Below, one piece after another: positions 24,925 to 34,432 of a stretch of DNA of 64,000 nt. Each line of letters starts with the position of its first letter. Within the stretch, counting starts at the first letter, position 1. The DNA comes from Flavobacterium sp. Its GTDB lineage: Bacteria > Bacteroidota > Bacteroidia > Flavobacteriales > Flavobacteriaceae. The DNA is taken from positions 491,260-555,259 of the forward strand of contig JAQSDU010000014.1 of assembly GCA_029946065.1 (NCBI GenBank), written 5' to 3'. The translations under genes were made by a program, and so were the position numbers. Below the pieces are notes generated by a model, which searched no databases, was not told the DNA's origin, and was given only the letters and a program-made list of their open reading frames with translations.

Positions 24925-27924
24925 TTAGAAAGTTGCATTAATTCCAATGGTAGTGATTGAAGGAACCGGATATCCGCCGTAGTCAACACCGAATCTAGTT
25001 GGAGTTCCTCCTGCTTCTGGTGAAAATCCTGAATTATTTTTCTTAGTAAACAAGTTCTGCCCGCTAACAAAAATTCTAAGGTTTTGGATATTAATATTTT
25101 GTAGGAATTTAGAATCAAAACTATAAGCCAACTGAATGTTACGAAGTCTTAGGTAAGAACCATCTTCAATCATATAAGTAGATCTATTGTTCACATTATA
25201 CCCTGAAGCTTCGTTCAAACGTGGCTCCCAATTAGAAGTTCCGGCACCGTTCCAAGCGTTGAGTCTATCGCTTCTGTAGTTGAATTGCGCATACGTTGCA
25301 CCGTTACCCCATTCTCTATATATTTCATTGCCATAAACGCCTTGAAAATCTGCTGATAAACTGAAATTTTTATATTCGAGGTTGATAGATGCGCCATAAG
25401 TAAAATCTGGAGTTGGATTACCGATTACAGTTCTGTCGTCAGCATTTACTACACCATCACCATTGAGATCTTTGAATTTAAGATCCCCCACATCGTAGCT
25501 TCCCAATGCGCTTGGCGGAGAAGCAAGGATATCGGCATAAGACTGATAAACGCCTTCTACTACATAACCATAAAAAGATCCGATAGGTACGCCTGCACTG
25601 AATCTTGAAGGGCCGTCGAAAACTTCAAAAGTTGGACTCCCAGGCTCAGAATAAACTTTTTCTACATTATTGTCAAGGGTAGTTAAGTTACCAGAAATTG
25701 TATAAGTGAAGTCACTACCGATTTTATCCTTCCAACTTGCCATTAATTCAAGTCCTTTGCTAGATATTTCGCCAGCATTCGTAAAAAACGAAGAAGATCT
25801 TTGAACAAACGTTAGTAAATCTTTTGTTCTTTTATCATAATAGTTGGCTTCAAAAGACAAACGATTTTTTAATGTGGTAAGTTCTACACCAATCTCTTTA
25901 GAAGTGATTGTTTCCCATTTTAGGTCAGGATTATTTCTGTAGGCAAGGATGTAAGCAGGAACAAGTTCCTCTCCAAAAACTGCACTTGAACCAGAAGTAT
26001 AATTAGGATAAGTAGGATAATTAACAGGGCTGAACTGGTTGCCCAATTGTCCGAAAGATCCTTTAATTTTCAAAGAATTGAAAACCGAGTTATTCATAAA
26101 AGCTTCTTTTGAAACATCCCAAGCAGCTCCAAAAGCCCAAAAATTTTGGAATTTTCTGATTTCAGATGATCCATCTCTTCTGTACGAAGCATTGAAAATA
26201 TACTTGCCGTCATAGTTGTAAAGCACACGTGCTAAATAAGAAACCGTAGATCTGTCATACTGGTCTGAATTGGCCAAGCGGGTTGTCGGGTCTCCAAAAG
26301 GAAAAACGTTCAAATACCACCACCTTGGGTCATTTGGAATCTCATCGCCACCTGCAAATTGCTTTACTGTTCCAGACATTGAACTATAAATCAATTCATT
26401 ACGAGTGTATCCCAATAAAGCAGTAAAATCATGCTTGCCAAATTCCTTAGAATAGGTCAAGGTAACATCTTGTTGTAATTGCTGCAAATCACTTTTAAAT
26501 TGGTTTACAGAAGTAAGCGTATTTCCTGAATACGGATTCAATTCATCTGTTTCGGCTGCGTATACATTAAAGACAGGAGTATAACCGCGACCTCTTGAGA
26601 AACCAAGATCTGCTAGATAGGCACCGCGCAATTTAAGATCTTTAACCAATTCTATTTCAGCAAAAACATTTGCTACAAAACGAGTGTCTCTGTTTAATTG
26701 TGTATTTGCTTTTTCTTGCACATCAGCCAACGGGTTTCCAATTTGCGCACCACCGATATCACTTGGTAATTGATTGTAAACGCCGAGTTCTTCGTTGAAT
26801 GGTTCAACGATTGGCGTTGCATTAAGTGCACCAATGAAATTGTGAAGCTGCGGAAGTCTGGAATCAGATCCGTTAAGACCTACGCCTACTTTAAACTTAT
26901 CTGTCACTTTTAATTCGTCATTAATACTGAAAGTAAATTTTTTGTAAAGCTCATTTTTCACAAGACCTTCTTCTTTAACATATCCAAAACCCAAGTAGAA
27001 ATTATTTTTTTCAGTTGCTTGAGAAACAGAAAGGTTGTAGATTGAAATCATTGGGCTGTCTTGAGAAATTTCGTCAACCCAATCCGTATCAGCATTATAC
27101 AGATTATAATAAGAATAAGGTGCGGCACCTTGGTTGATACGCTGTTGGTCATAAAGTGCAGTAAACTGTGCGCCATTAGCAAGATTTGGTTTCCCTGTAA
27201 TGTTTTTCACGCCCAATGACGTACTGAAATTTACAGTAGTCTTTCCAACTTTTCCTTTTTTTGTAGTAACAATAATAACCCCATTTGCGCCACGAACTCC
27301 AAAAATAGCAAGCGAAGAAGGATCTTTTAAAACCTCCATCGACTCAATATCACTGGGATTGATAAAGCTTATGTTGTCGTTAAATATACCATCTACTACA
27401 TAAAGAGGCTTTGTTTTGTACAAACTCATTGTTCCGCGGATCCTGATATCAGGTTCTGATCCAGGTTCCCCCGAGGTCACTACGCTCAAACCGGCAACTT
27501 TTCCCTGAAGCGATGCAATAGGATTTGTGTTAGGTCTGTCTGCAACTTCTTTACCGCTTACTTTTACAATCGAACCGGTAAGGTCGCGTTTGTTGGCAGT
27601 ACCATAACCAATGACAACTACTTCAGCAAGGTCGGTAGTAGCAGGTTTCAGACTTACAGTCATTCCGTTAGAAGCAGCTACCGTTTGTGTTTGGTAACCT
27701 AAAAAAGAGAACTGGATTTGGTCTCCGGCTTTGGCTGAAACAGTAAAATTACCATCAAAATCGGTAACTGTAGCTGTTGTAGCCGATGCCTGCGAAACAT
27801 TAACACCAGGTAATGGCAATCCACTTTCGTCTACCACTTTTCCGGAAATGCTTTGCGCAGATAGCCAAGCTGGAGAAAGAAAAACGGAAAGGACCGCCAA
27901 TGAGCTAAAAATAAAATTTCTCAT
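24925..27924 (-). CDS. SusC-like TonB-dependent outer-membrane transporter
   Basis: The protein has 999 residues from the ATG at 27924 (signal peptide MRNFIFSSLAVLSVFLSPAW). The next domain is a carboxypeptidase D-like sandwich (ISGKVVDESGLPLPGVNV). A TonB box region follows (LAEVVVIGYGT), then a plug with PDIRIRGTMSLYKTKPLYVV and FGVRGANGVIIVTTKKG, then a 22-strand barrel ending in ITTIGINATF. It imports large oligosaccharides with the SusD partner, powered by TonB. It is the first gene of the utilisation operon. The upstream gap holds the element at 28070-28090 and beyond it the probable regulator. Confidence 0.94.
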   Translation of the reverse strand: MRNFIFSSLAVLSVFLSPAWLSAQSISGKVVDESGLPLPGVNVSQASATTATVTDFDGNFTVSAKAGDQIQFSFLGYQTQTVAASNGMTVSLKPATTDLAEVVVIGYGTANKRDLTGSIVKVSGKEVADRPNTNPIASLQGKVAGLSVVTSGEPGSEPDIRIRGTMSLYKTKPLYVVDGIFNDNISFINPSDIESMEVLKDPSSLAIFGVRGANGVIIVTTKKGKVGKTTVNFSTSLGVKNITGKPNLANGAQFTALYDQQRINQGAAPYSYYNLYNADTDWVDEISQDSPMISIYNLSVSQATEKNNFYLGFGYVKEEGLVKNELYKKFTFSINDELKVTDKFKVGVGLNGSDSRLPQLHNFIGALNATPIVEPFNEELGVYNQLPSDIGGAQIGNPLADVQEKANTQLNRDTRFVANVFAEIELVKDLKLRGAYLADLGFSRGRGYTPVFNVYAAETDELNPYSGNTLTSVNQFKSDLQQLQQDVTLTYSKEFGKHDFTALLGYTRNELIYSSMSGTVKQFAGGDEIPNDPRWWYLNVFPFGDPTTRLANSDQYDRSTVSYLARVLYNYDGKYIFNASYRRDGSSEIRKFQNFWAFGAAWDVSKEAFMNNSVFNSLKIKGSFGQLGNQFSPVNYPTYPNYTSGSSAVFGEELVPAYILAYRNNPDLKWETITSKEIGVELTTLKNRLSFEANYYDKRTKDLLTFVQRSSSFFTNAGEISSKGLELMASWKDKIGSDFTYTISGNLTTLDNNVEKVYSEPGSPTFEVFDGPSRFSAGVPIGSFYGYVVEGVYQSYADILASPPSALGSYDVGDLKFKDLNGDGVVNADDRTVIGNPTPDFTYGASINLEYKNFSLSADFQGVYGNEIYREWGNGATYAQFNYRSDRLNAWNGAGTSNWEPRLNEASGYNVNNRSTYMIEDGSYLRLRNIQLAYSFDSKFLQNINIQNLRIFVSGQNLFTKKNNSGFSPEAGGTPTRFGVDYGGYPVPSITTIGINATF

Positions 27925-28069
27925 ATTGTTAATATTTGTTAAAGTTAGTACAGCCAAATTAAGAAAATTACATCGTTATAGCTATCATTCAAGCACTACA
28001 ACACGGATACATCAAAACACTGTTAAATGAGTAAATTAGCCTTGTTTTAAAGGGTTTAAAGTAGTAAAA

Positions 28070-28090
28070 ATTAACGAAATCGTTTTCGTA
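28070..28090 (-). promoter_or_regulatory. Candidate operator upstream of susC
   Basis: ACGAAATCGTTTTCGT at 28074-28089 is a near-perfect palindrome (one mismatched pair). The 13 bases ATTAACGAAATCG at 28070-28082 recur upstream of the sugar permease at 13265. The remaining 243-bp gap between susC and the regulator gene is AT-rich and shows no gene. Confidence 0.55.
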
Positions 28091-28167
28091 ATGATGTAGT
28101 GATGATGTATGGTAAAAACGTAAAAAAAGGAAGTGAAAATTATATTATCACCAAAAAAACAGAATAA

Positions 28168-30915
28168 TTATATGGCAAGCATAAATTTGGAAAGGCTTTC
28201 TTCTTGTGATAAACCTAATTTTTTGCGTAAACGGTAACGGTGTAGTTCTACCCCACGAAAAGATATGTTCATCATTGGAGCAATTTCCTTTGAAGAAAGG
28301 TTCATTTTTAAATAGACACAAAGCTTAATATCTTTTGAAGTAAGGTTGGGGTACTTCTTGGAAAGGTTGATGATAAATTCGTTGTTAATCTGATTCAGGT
28401 TGGCCTCAAAAGTCTCCCATTCATGCTTATTGACAGCATTAATTTTTATGGCTTTTTTAATTTCACTTTTTAGCTTGTTGATATCAGTTTCTGCATCAAG
28501 AATCTGCTGAATGTTGTCTATCATCTCACCTTGCTTGGCAATAGAAAGTGATTTACCTGCTACTTCACTGGATTTTGCTTGAATTTCAAGTTCAAGGATA
28601 TGTTTTTCATATTCCTGAATGTTGAGTTCATTTTCGGCTTTTAGCTCGATCTCAAGAATTTTCTTTTGGTGCCGCAATTCTTCTTCCCGCAATTTTAGCT
28701 TTTGCAAATACCTGAATTTATTCCACCGATAATACAGAAAGAAACTTCCGGAAATGGCAAGAATATAAAACAAAACCATCCAAATTGAAAAATACCAAGG
28801 ATTATCGACAGCAAACTCATAATCGGCGATTTTGACATAATTTTTACCATCATAATAATAAAACGCGACTTCTTGTTTTCCGCTGTTTAAATTATTCAGC
28901 ATCATATTGCCTTTATGCACCCGTATGAATTCTTTGCCATTATTGAGCCTGTAAAATATATCTGGGCGGTTGTAACCAAAATACTCAGCGATGATATTCA
29001 GCTCTACAGATTGGTTGTATTTTATATCGGTATCTTCGGTAATCAAATTGCCTTTGTAAAACCCTTCGACATAAATTTTCTGTAACTTGCGCTTATTGCT
29101 ATTGAGCTGATAAGAAATAAATCCATCGTCAAGATTAAGCAAAATAGTATCACCGGACTTGTACACTTTAGTGTTCTCAAAAATGACTTTACCTTCGTAG
29201 TACTTTTCTGGAATCAATTCCCACCTAAATTCGTCACCTACTTGCGAAATTACATACAACAAACCTGAATTCAGCACAATGAAATTTTCATCATCAATTG
29301 GAATAATATCAGAAATATTTTTGAATGCTGCATTAAAAAGTGGGTCTTTCTCTAACTTTGCTGTTATTGCGTTGTAAGTGTACCAAGTTTTGTTGATTAG
29401 GAAAAGAATTTCGTTTTTATACGTAAAAATCTTAACCCCAAAATCATTTTTAATGCCGTTCGCCTGAGAAATGTTTTCTACTTTCTTGGTATTGAAATTA
29501 TCGTCATACGTAATCCTATAAAGGCTTCTGTAATTATCGGCACACCATAACTCATTTGGGCGGTTCTGTGCAATATTTCTAATCGGCTTTGTAAGTCCAC
29601 TAAGAAGCTTATATTTTGAAAGATCATTGACATCAGAATAATAAGCTATTCCAGAATAATTCGCCTGAAAATAAACATTATCATATTCGCTTTTCAGGAA
29701 TTTCCAGCCGCCGTTGACCGGATTTACTTTCCGTAGGTTATTCCCGTCGTATAAAAATGTCCCGTCATTATGCCCAATTATAAACTGATTATTCAACTTA
29801 TAAATATCCCAAACCTGACCTTGTGAATTGGGCACCGGTACAAGTTGTTTATTCTTATAAATAAAAATCCCGTGATTGGTGACAAAAAGATAGCCGTCCT
29901 GAATAGTCGATAGCGAATACAAAGAACCTAAAATACCCGAATTATCAGAGAAAACATTTACAGAAGAATTGATTTCTACATGTGCTATGCCATTATCCAA
30001 ACCCAGCCACAAATCATTTTCCTTATCAACAGCAATAGACAAAATGGCGTTGTTTTTTATAGCATTTCCGCGATTGATATTTTTATAGGAATTGTCGTTC
30101 ATATCAATGAGATACAATCCTTGAAGACCGGTTCCGATGGCCAGCGTGTGGTCGTTTACAAATTTTGCCGACACAATGACTTCATTTTTCAATCGATTAT
30201 TCAAAGGATGCTGCCACGGCACGAGCGTATTGTTTTCTGCTACAAAAACACCTGAAGTCTTTGAAAAAATATAAAATTTGTCTTTATATTTTTCGATATT
30301 GTGGATGATTTGACCTTCGGCAGCCGACCAGTTGTCTTTTTTGACGAATTCTTTGCCTTGCATTAGATAAATTCCTTTTCTAACAGACGCTACATATATC
30401 TCGTTATCAACAACATAACAATATGAAATTTGAAAAGGAAATCGTATTTTTTCTATAATACCTTTTTCATAAATAAAGATTTCATTGAATGACTGGAAGT
30501 AAATCTTACCATTAAACGCAAACACTTTCCAGATTTCCTCATTATCAGAATTGCCGCTAAAGAGGTTACGGTTTTGGGAAAGCGAATGGTATTCCATTTT
30601 TCCGCTTCTTCTTTTCCAATAACCAAATTCCTTATAAGAACCTGAATAAATTTTATCGCCATCAATCAATATCGATCGGATTACAGTATTGTTGGGCAAT
30701 GTATATTTCTCCCATTTTACCCCATTATACCGCAAGAAATAGTGGTTATTGGCGAAATAAACAGCGTTGTCATTTCCTTGTGCTATATTCCAATTCTGGT
30801 TGTCACCATTATAATCTGACTTGGTAAAATTCTCGACAAAAGGCAATAATTCCTGTGCGTAAAAAGTAGTAGTGAAGAAAAAAAGAAGTAATATCTTAAA
30901 CGCTTTTGCTTTCAA
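28168..30915 (-). CDS. Membrane sensor with beta-propeller, Y_Y_Y domain and LuxR-type HTH
   Basis: The protein has 915 residues with a signal peptide (MKAKAFKILLLFFFTTTFYAQ). A periplasmic two-component-regulator-type propeller follows, with repeats such as GLYLIDMNDNSYKNI and DKENDLWLGLDNGIAHVE. A Y_Y_Y domain lies around residues 630-705, then one transmembrane helix (WYFSIWMVLFYILAISGSFF), a long coiled coil, and a C-terminal LuxR-like HTH (LTSKDIKLCVYLKMNLSSKE, then GVELHRYRLRKKLGL). It has no kinase domain. It would sense a glycan fragment in the periplasm and regulate DNA directly from the membrane. It lies upstream of susC and is the natural local regulator. Confidence 0.88.
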   Translation of the reverse strand: MKAKAFKILLLFFFTTTFYAQELLPFVENFTKSDYNGDNQNWNIAQGNDNAVYFANNHYFLRYNGVKWEKYTLPNNTVIRSILIDGDKIYSGSYKEFGYWKRRSGKMEYHSLSQNRNLFSGNSDNEEIWKVFAFNGKIYFQSFNEIFIYEKGIIEKIRFPFQISYCYVVDNEIYVASVRKGIYLMQGKEFVKKDNWSAAEGQIIHNIEKYKDKFYIFSKTSGVFVAENNTLVPWQHPLNNRLKNEVIVSAKFVNDHTLAIGTGLQGLYLIDMNDNSYKNINRGNAIKNNAILSIAVDKENDLWLGLDNGIAHVEINSSVNVFSDNSGILGSLYSLSTIQDGYLFVTNHGIFIYKNKQLVPVPNSQGQVWDIYKLNNQFIIGHNDGTFLYDGNNLRKVNPVNGGWKFLKSEYDNVYFQANYSGIAYYSDVNDLSKYKLLSGLTKPIRNIAQNRPNELWCADNYRSLYRITYDDNFNTKKVENISQANGIKNDFGVKIFTYKNEILFLINKTWYTYNAITAKLEKDPLFNAAFKNISDIIPIDDENFIVLNSGLLYVISQVGDEFRWELIPEKYYEGKVIFENTKVYKSGDTILLNLDDGFISYQLNSNKRKLQKIYVEGFYKGNLITEDTDIKYNQSVELNIIAEYFGYNRPDIFYRLNNGKEFIRVHKGNMMLNNLNSGKQEVAFYYYDGKNYVKIADYEFAVDNPWYFSIWMVLFYILAISGSFFLYYRWNKFRYLQKLKLREEELRHQKKILEIELKAENELNIQEYEKHILELEIQAKSSEVAGKSLSIAKQGEMIDNIQQILDAETDINKLKSEIKKAIKINAVNKHEWETFEANLNQINNEFIINLSKKYPNLTSKDIKLCVYLKMNLSSKEIAPMMNISFRGVELHRYRLRKKLGLSQEESLSKFMLAI

Positions 30916-30983
30916 AATAGGAATGTTTTATATCCAAATATAATTACAATTTCTTAATTGAAGTGCAATTGTTATAAAACAAA

Positions 30984-31017
30984 AAACGCTTCCTAATTGG
31001 AAACGCTTTCTAATTTA
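30984..31017. repeat. 17-bp tandem duplication across a stop codon
   Basis: AAACGCTTCCTAATTGG (30984-31000) and AAACGCTTTCTAATTTA (31001-31017) are adjacent direct repeats with 14 of 17 matches. The stop codon of the minus-strand oxidoreductase (30993-30995) lies in the first copy and its last codons in the second. The duplication may have moved the stop by a few codons. Confidence 0.6.
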
Positions 31018-32216
31018 TCCTGATCGACATATTCCTGTAAATATCGGAACCTTTCAGTAAGTTTTCCGTTTTCGGTAATTTTTGCACGCTTTAAAATACC
31101 GTCTTTATCACCGTTGAAAAATGCCGGGACAACATGTTCCATGAACATTTCTCCAAAACCTTCGCTGGCATCTTTTGGCAATTCGCATGGAAGATTATCA
31201 ACAGACATTACAACAATCGCCGCCGGATGGAACATATCCACTTCAATATCCTGCGATGGCAAATAACCAAAAAATGGATCTGCAATGGTCGAAGCTTTGA
31301 TGGTACTCGCAATCGGACCATTGGTATCGCATGAAATATCTGCAACAACTTTTATTTTGCAGTCATGCGCGGCGAGCATCGCTCTTGAAAGGATTACAGG
31401 CGCATCGTTGGCATAAAAATGTCCTGCCATAAAAATATCGGATACTTTTGTAAAACGCTCAAAATCTGATATATATTCCGTTGGATTGTTATAAAAATCT
31501 ATTTTAGAAGCCGGTTTTCCGTCGATTCGCTTATTATAATCAAGCGTATCTATTTGTGTATAAACTGGCTCGCTGTAGTTTTTAGAAAGAAAATTTTCAA
31601 TCGAAACATGTTTGATTTTCATTCCATCAAGTATTTCCATCACGCCATTGGCTACTTTTCCGTGGCCTGTAAGCACTATTTTTACTGGCGGAAGGATTTG
31701 TCGCTTCAATTTTACAATCAAGGCATCTTTTCCCGAAACGGTTTCTGCTTTTGGCAGGTGAAAAAGGTCGAATTTCACACCGAAGGCACGAATTCCGTTG
31801 TAAGCTCCAACAATTCCGGCATAACGCCCAAAACCGATTAAGCGTTTATAATGCTCATCTACGATGGTTTCGTGATCGTACAAATCAATGTTTTTTTCGA
31901 GAATTGCCTGTAACAATTTGCGGTTGTGCAGTTGTTTTTTTATGGTATGAGAAAAAAAGAAGTATTTTTTATTTGGAATCAACGCGGCAATAGGGACTTC
32001 TTTAACACCAAAAAGCACGTCGCAGTCGGAAATATCATCGGTGACTTCGATACCTAAGTTTTTGTATTGTTCGTCGGTAAAAATTCTAATATCAGAGCTT
32101 TCTACTTTAATTTCGGCTTCTGGATGTTCGATTTTGAGCCGCACGAGTTCCTCAGGTGTGAATACTACCCTTCTGTCAGGCGGATTTTTTCTTTCTTTGA
32201 TGATTCCGAATTTCAT
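30993..32216 (-). CDS. NAD(P)-dependent oxidoreductase (alanine/saccharopine dehydrogenase-like)
   Basis: The protein has 407 residues. The N-terminal half is an alanine dehydrogenase/PNT-type domain (MKFGIIKERKNPPDRRVVFT, then SHTIKKQLHNRKLLQAIL, then GRYAGIVGAYNGIRAFG). The second half has a Rossmann segment (VKIVLTGHGKVANGVMEIL) and the motif ADISCDTNGPIAST. The domain order matches lysine-forming saccharopine dehydrogenases and related Bacteroidota enzymes; a role in amino-acid metabolism is likely but the substrate is uncertain. It is divergent from the serine hydrolase gene and not part of the glycan locus by function. Confidence 0.78.
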   Translation of the reverse strand: MKFGIIKERKNPPDRRVVFTPEELVRLKIEHPEAEIKVESSDIRIFTDEQYKNLGIEVTDDISDCDVLFGVKEVPIAALIPNKKYFFFSHTIKKQLHNRKLLQAILEKNIDLYDHETIVDEHYKRLIGFGRYAGIVGAYNGIRAFGVKFDLFHLPKAETVSGKDALIVKLKRQILPPVKIVLTGHGKVANGVMEILDGMKIKHVSIENFLSKNYSEPVYTQIDTLDYNKRIDGKPASKIDFYNNPTEYISDFERFTKVSDIFMAGHFYANDAPVILSRAMLAAHDCKIKVVADISCDTNGPIASTIKASTIADPFFGYLPSQDIEVDMFHPAAIVVMSVDNLPCELPKDASEGFGEMFMEHVVPAFFNGDKDGILKRAKITENGKLTERFRYLQEYVDQDKLESVSN

Positions 32217-32516
32217 AGCTTAAATGCAAAAATCAAAACAAATCTGTATGGTTTTTATTAAATAGATGCAAAAAATGATTAATAGTTGCTTATCTATTAA
32301 AAACAAGATATATTTTAACTTATTAAATATAATTTGTTACAAATATAACAAGTTAACGCAAGTCCACCAAGCACTTTTCCGAAAAAAAACCAACTAATAA
32401 AATACTGATATTGAAAATATTAAAGCTTTTAACACCATTTCATTACAACGTTTTCGTAATTCGAACCCTTTCCGAACGACAGTTTGATTATATTTGTTCA
32501 TCATAATTTTCTTAAA
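32217..32516. promoter_or_regulatory. Divergent promoter region with a TAnnTTTG box and a palindromic site
   Basis: This 300-bp AT-rich gap separates divergent genes. TATATTTG at 32489-32496 fits the Bacteroidota -7 box, 20 bp before the serine hydrolase ATG. Just upstream, at 32442-32460, ATTAC and GTAAT arms flank ACGTTTTC; this stretch shares CGTTTTCGTAAT (12 bases) with the susC operator candidate. No -33 box was convincing and no gene is visible. Confidence 0.45.
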
Positions 32517-33698
32517 ATGATCCGCCGCCACTTCCTTATATATTTCCTTTTCCTAAGTACCATTTCCATTATTATTTCTTGTAAAAAAGAAAAATCCGAA
32601 GCCAAAACCGAAGCCGAAGCGGCGAATCCGTTTTACGTAAAAATGCCAAAAATTTCGACCGCCTACAAAACCGAAAAACAAGCAATTGTTGCCGCATTTT
32701 TTCAAAAAAATTGGGGTAATGGCAAGGTGAACGGAAGTTTTCTAGTTGCTAAAAACGGACAAATTATTTACGAGAATTATCAGGGCTACGGCAGCATCGA
32801 GAAGAAAACAGAATTGACGGCAACAACACCAATTCATATCGCATCAATGAGTAAAGTTTTGACTGCAGCAGTAATTTTAAGACTGATTGACGCCGGAAAA
32901 TTGGAGCTTGATCAAAATGTAAATACGATATTATCGCCATTTCCTTATGAAAATGTAACCATCAAATCGCTTTTAAGCCATCGCAGCGGATTGCCTAACT
33001 ATGCGTATTTTTGCGACGAAAAAGGCGTTTGGGACCATTCTAAAACCTTGTACAACCAAGACGTTTTGGATCTAATGAACCAACATCATTTTCCGATGCA
33101 ATTTCCAAGTGAAAAACATTTTGCTTACTGTAACACCAATTATGCAATGCTGGCACTGGTTATCGAAAAAATCACCGGGATGAATTATCGTGTCGCAATG
33201 AAAAAACTTCTTTTTGAGCCTTTGGGCATGACGCACACTTTTGTTTTTAATCCAGAAACCGACAAAGATACCGTTAGCCAGACTTATAAAGGAAGAATGC
33301 GATTGGCTTTCGATCATCTTGACGGCACTTATGGCGATAAGAATATTTATTCGACACCGCGGGATTTGCTAAAATTTGATATGGCGACTTATTCTCCAAA
33401 TTTCTTGAGCAAAAAAATGACCGATGCAACCTACAAAGGTTACAGTTACGAGCACAAAGGCACAAGAAATTACGGACTAGGAATTCGCATGTATGAATGG
33501 GAAACTGGCCAGAAGATGTACTACCACAATGGTTGGTGGCACGGCAATACTTCATCTTATATTAAATTGAAAAAAGACACGGTAACCATTATCGCTATTT
33601 CTAATAAATATACAAAACAGACTTATCAATCCTGGAAACTAGCACCGAGTTTTGGTGATTATCCATTTAAATTGGACAAGGATGATAAGGAAGAATAG
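32517..33698 (+). CDS. Serine hydrolase lipoprotein, class C beta-lactamase family
   Basis: The protein has 393 residues from the ATG at 32517. The earlier in-frame ATG at 32484 adds 11 residues and lies in the promoter box. Signal peptide and lipobox: ISIIISCKKEK (Cys22). The active-site motifs of the family are present: Ser110-x-x-Lys113 (IASMSKVLTA), Tyr204-x-Asn206 (FAYCNTNYAML) and an HxG-like HNGWWHG. It is probably a periplasmic or outer-membrane D-alanyl-D-alanine peptidase or esterase of the PBP4*/EstB type. Beta-lactam resistance cannot be inferred. Confidence 0.87.
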   Translation: MIRRHFLIYFLFLSTISIIISCKKEKSEAKTEAEAANPFYVKMPKISTAYKTEKQAIVAAFFQKNWGNGKVNGSFLVAKNGQIIYENYQGYGSIEKKTELTATTPIHIASMSKVLTAAVILRLIDAGKLELDQNVNTILSPFPYENVTIKSLLSHRSGLPNYAYFCDEKGVWDHSKTLYNQDVLDLMNQHHFPMQFPSEKHFAYCNTNYAMLALVIEKITGMNYRVAMKKLLFEPLGMTHTFVFNPETDKDTVSQTYKGRMRLAFDHLDGTYGDKNIYSTPRDLLKFDMATYSPNFLSKKMTDATYKGYSYEHKGTRNYGLGIRMYEWETGQKMYYHNGWWHGNTSSYIKLKKDTVTIIAISNKYTKQTYQSWKLAPSFGDYPFKLDKDDKEE

Positions 33699-33790
33699 TG
33701 GTCAGATACCAGATTTAAGTTTTTGAACTTGAAACATATTCTAAATCTACAATCTGAAACCTGCTAACTGAAATTTTAAACTAATAATAC

Positions 33791-33817
33791 AAAAAAACCC
33801 GATAATCACTTACCGGG
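33791..33817 (-). terminator. Terminator after the YceI gene
   Basis: CCCGATAA (33798-33805) faces TTACCGGG (33810-33817). On the minus strand this forms an 8-bp stem with one G-T pair followed by seven T. It lies 26 bp after the yceI-family stop. Confidence 0.75.
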
Positions 33818-33842
33818 CTTGTCTTTTTCATAGCAGTTTTTA

Positions 33843-34412
33843 TTAGAAAACCAAGGCAACGCTTAGTTCGAAATTGTCGTCGATAGCTTTGTCACCAAGG
33901 TTATCGAAGAAACTTCCTGATCCGTATTTGATGTCATATAAAGTACGGTTTACTTTGAAAGCGGTTGTTGCTTTGTTACCATTTACAACAATGTCAAATG
34001 TTACTGGTTTTGTAATGCCTTTGATGGTCAAATCGGCAGTAACAGAATAGGTATTGTTGGCTTTTGCGCCCAATGATTTGAATGTAAGAGTTGCTGTTGG
34101 GAATTTTTCGGTTCCGAAGAAATCGTCTGATTTAAAGTGTCCTTCTAGTTTTTCTTTACCTTCACCTGCTTTAAGATCAGTTACGTTGATTGATGTCATG
34201 TCCACGGTAAAGCTACCTCCGGCCAATTTTTTGTCTTTAAAAACAAGTGTTCCTTCTTTAAGCGATACAACACCTGAATGCTGTCCTGTTACTTTTTTAC
34301 CAACCCATGAAATGGTGCTTTTTGTAGCATCAACTTTTTTGGCTTGTGCAGAAACCGTTGCTGCTCCGAATGTTACTAATAATGCGATTGCGATAGTTTT
34401 GAAATTTTTCAT
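33843..34412 (-). CDS. YceI-family periplasmic lipid-binding protein
   Basis: The protein has 189 residues with a signal peptide (MKNFKTIAIALLVTFGAATVSAQ). The rest is the lipocalin-like YceI fold: STISWVGKKVTGQHSGVVSL, GGSFTVDMTSINVTDL, LEGHFKSDDFFGTEKFPTAT and the closing GDKAIDDNFELSVALVF. Relatives bind polyisoprenoids or amphiphiles in the periplasm. It is the last gene of the MarR-nitroreductase-YceI unit, 20 bp after the nitroreductase. Confidence 0.9.
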   Translation of the reverse strand: MKNFKTIAIALLVTFGAATVSAQAKKVDATKSTISWVGKKVTGQHSGVVSLKEGTLVFKDKKLAGGSFTVDMTSINVTDLKAGEGKEKLEGHFKSDDFFGTEKFPTATLTFKSLGAKANNTYSVTADLTIKGITKPVTFDIVVNGNKATTAFKVNRTLYDIKYGSGSFFDNLGDKAIDDNFELSVALVF

Positions 34413-34432
34413 TGTAATTAGGTTATTGATTA

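Noticed and set aside
24912-25118. N-terminal extension of the SusD-like protein
   Set aside because: It overlaps the end of susC and lacks a signal; the lipoprotein signal starts at 24911.
30981-31010. Apparent terminator hairpin after the dehydrogenase-like gene
   Set aside because: On checking, the two AAACGCTT stretches are direct and not inverted repeats, so no stem of useful length forms.
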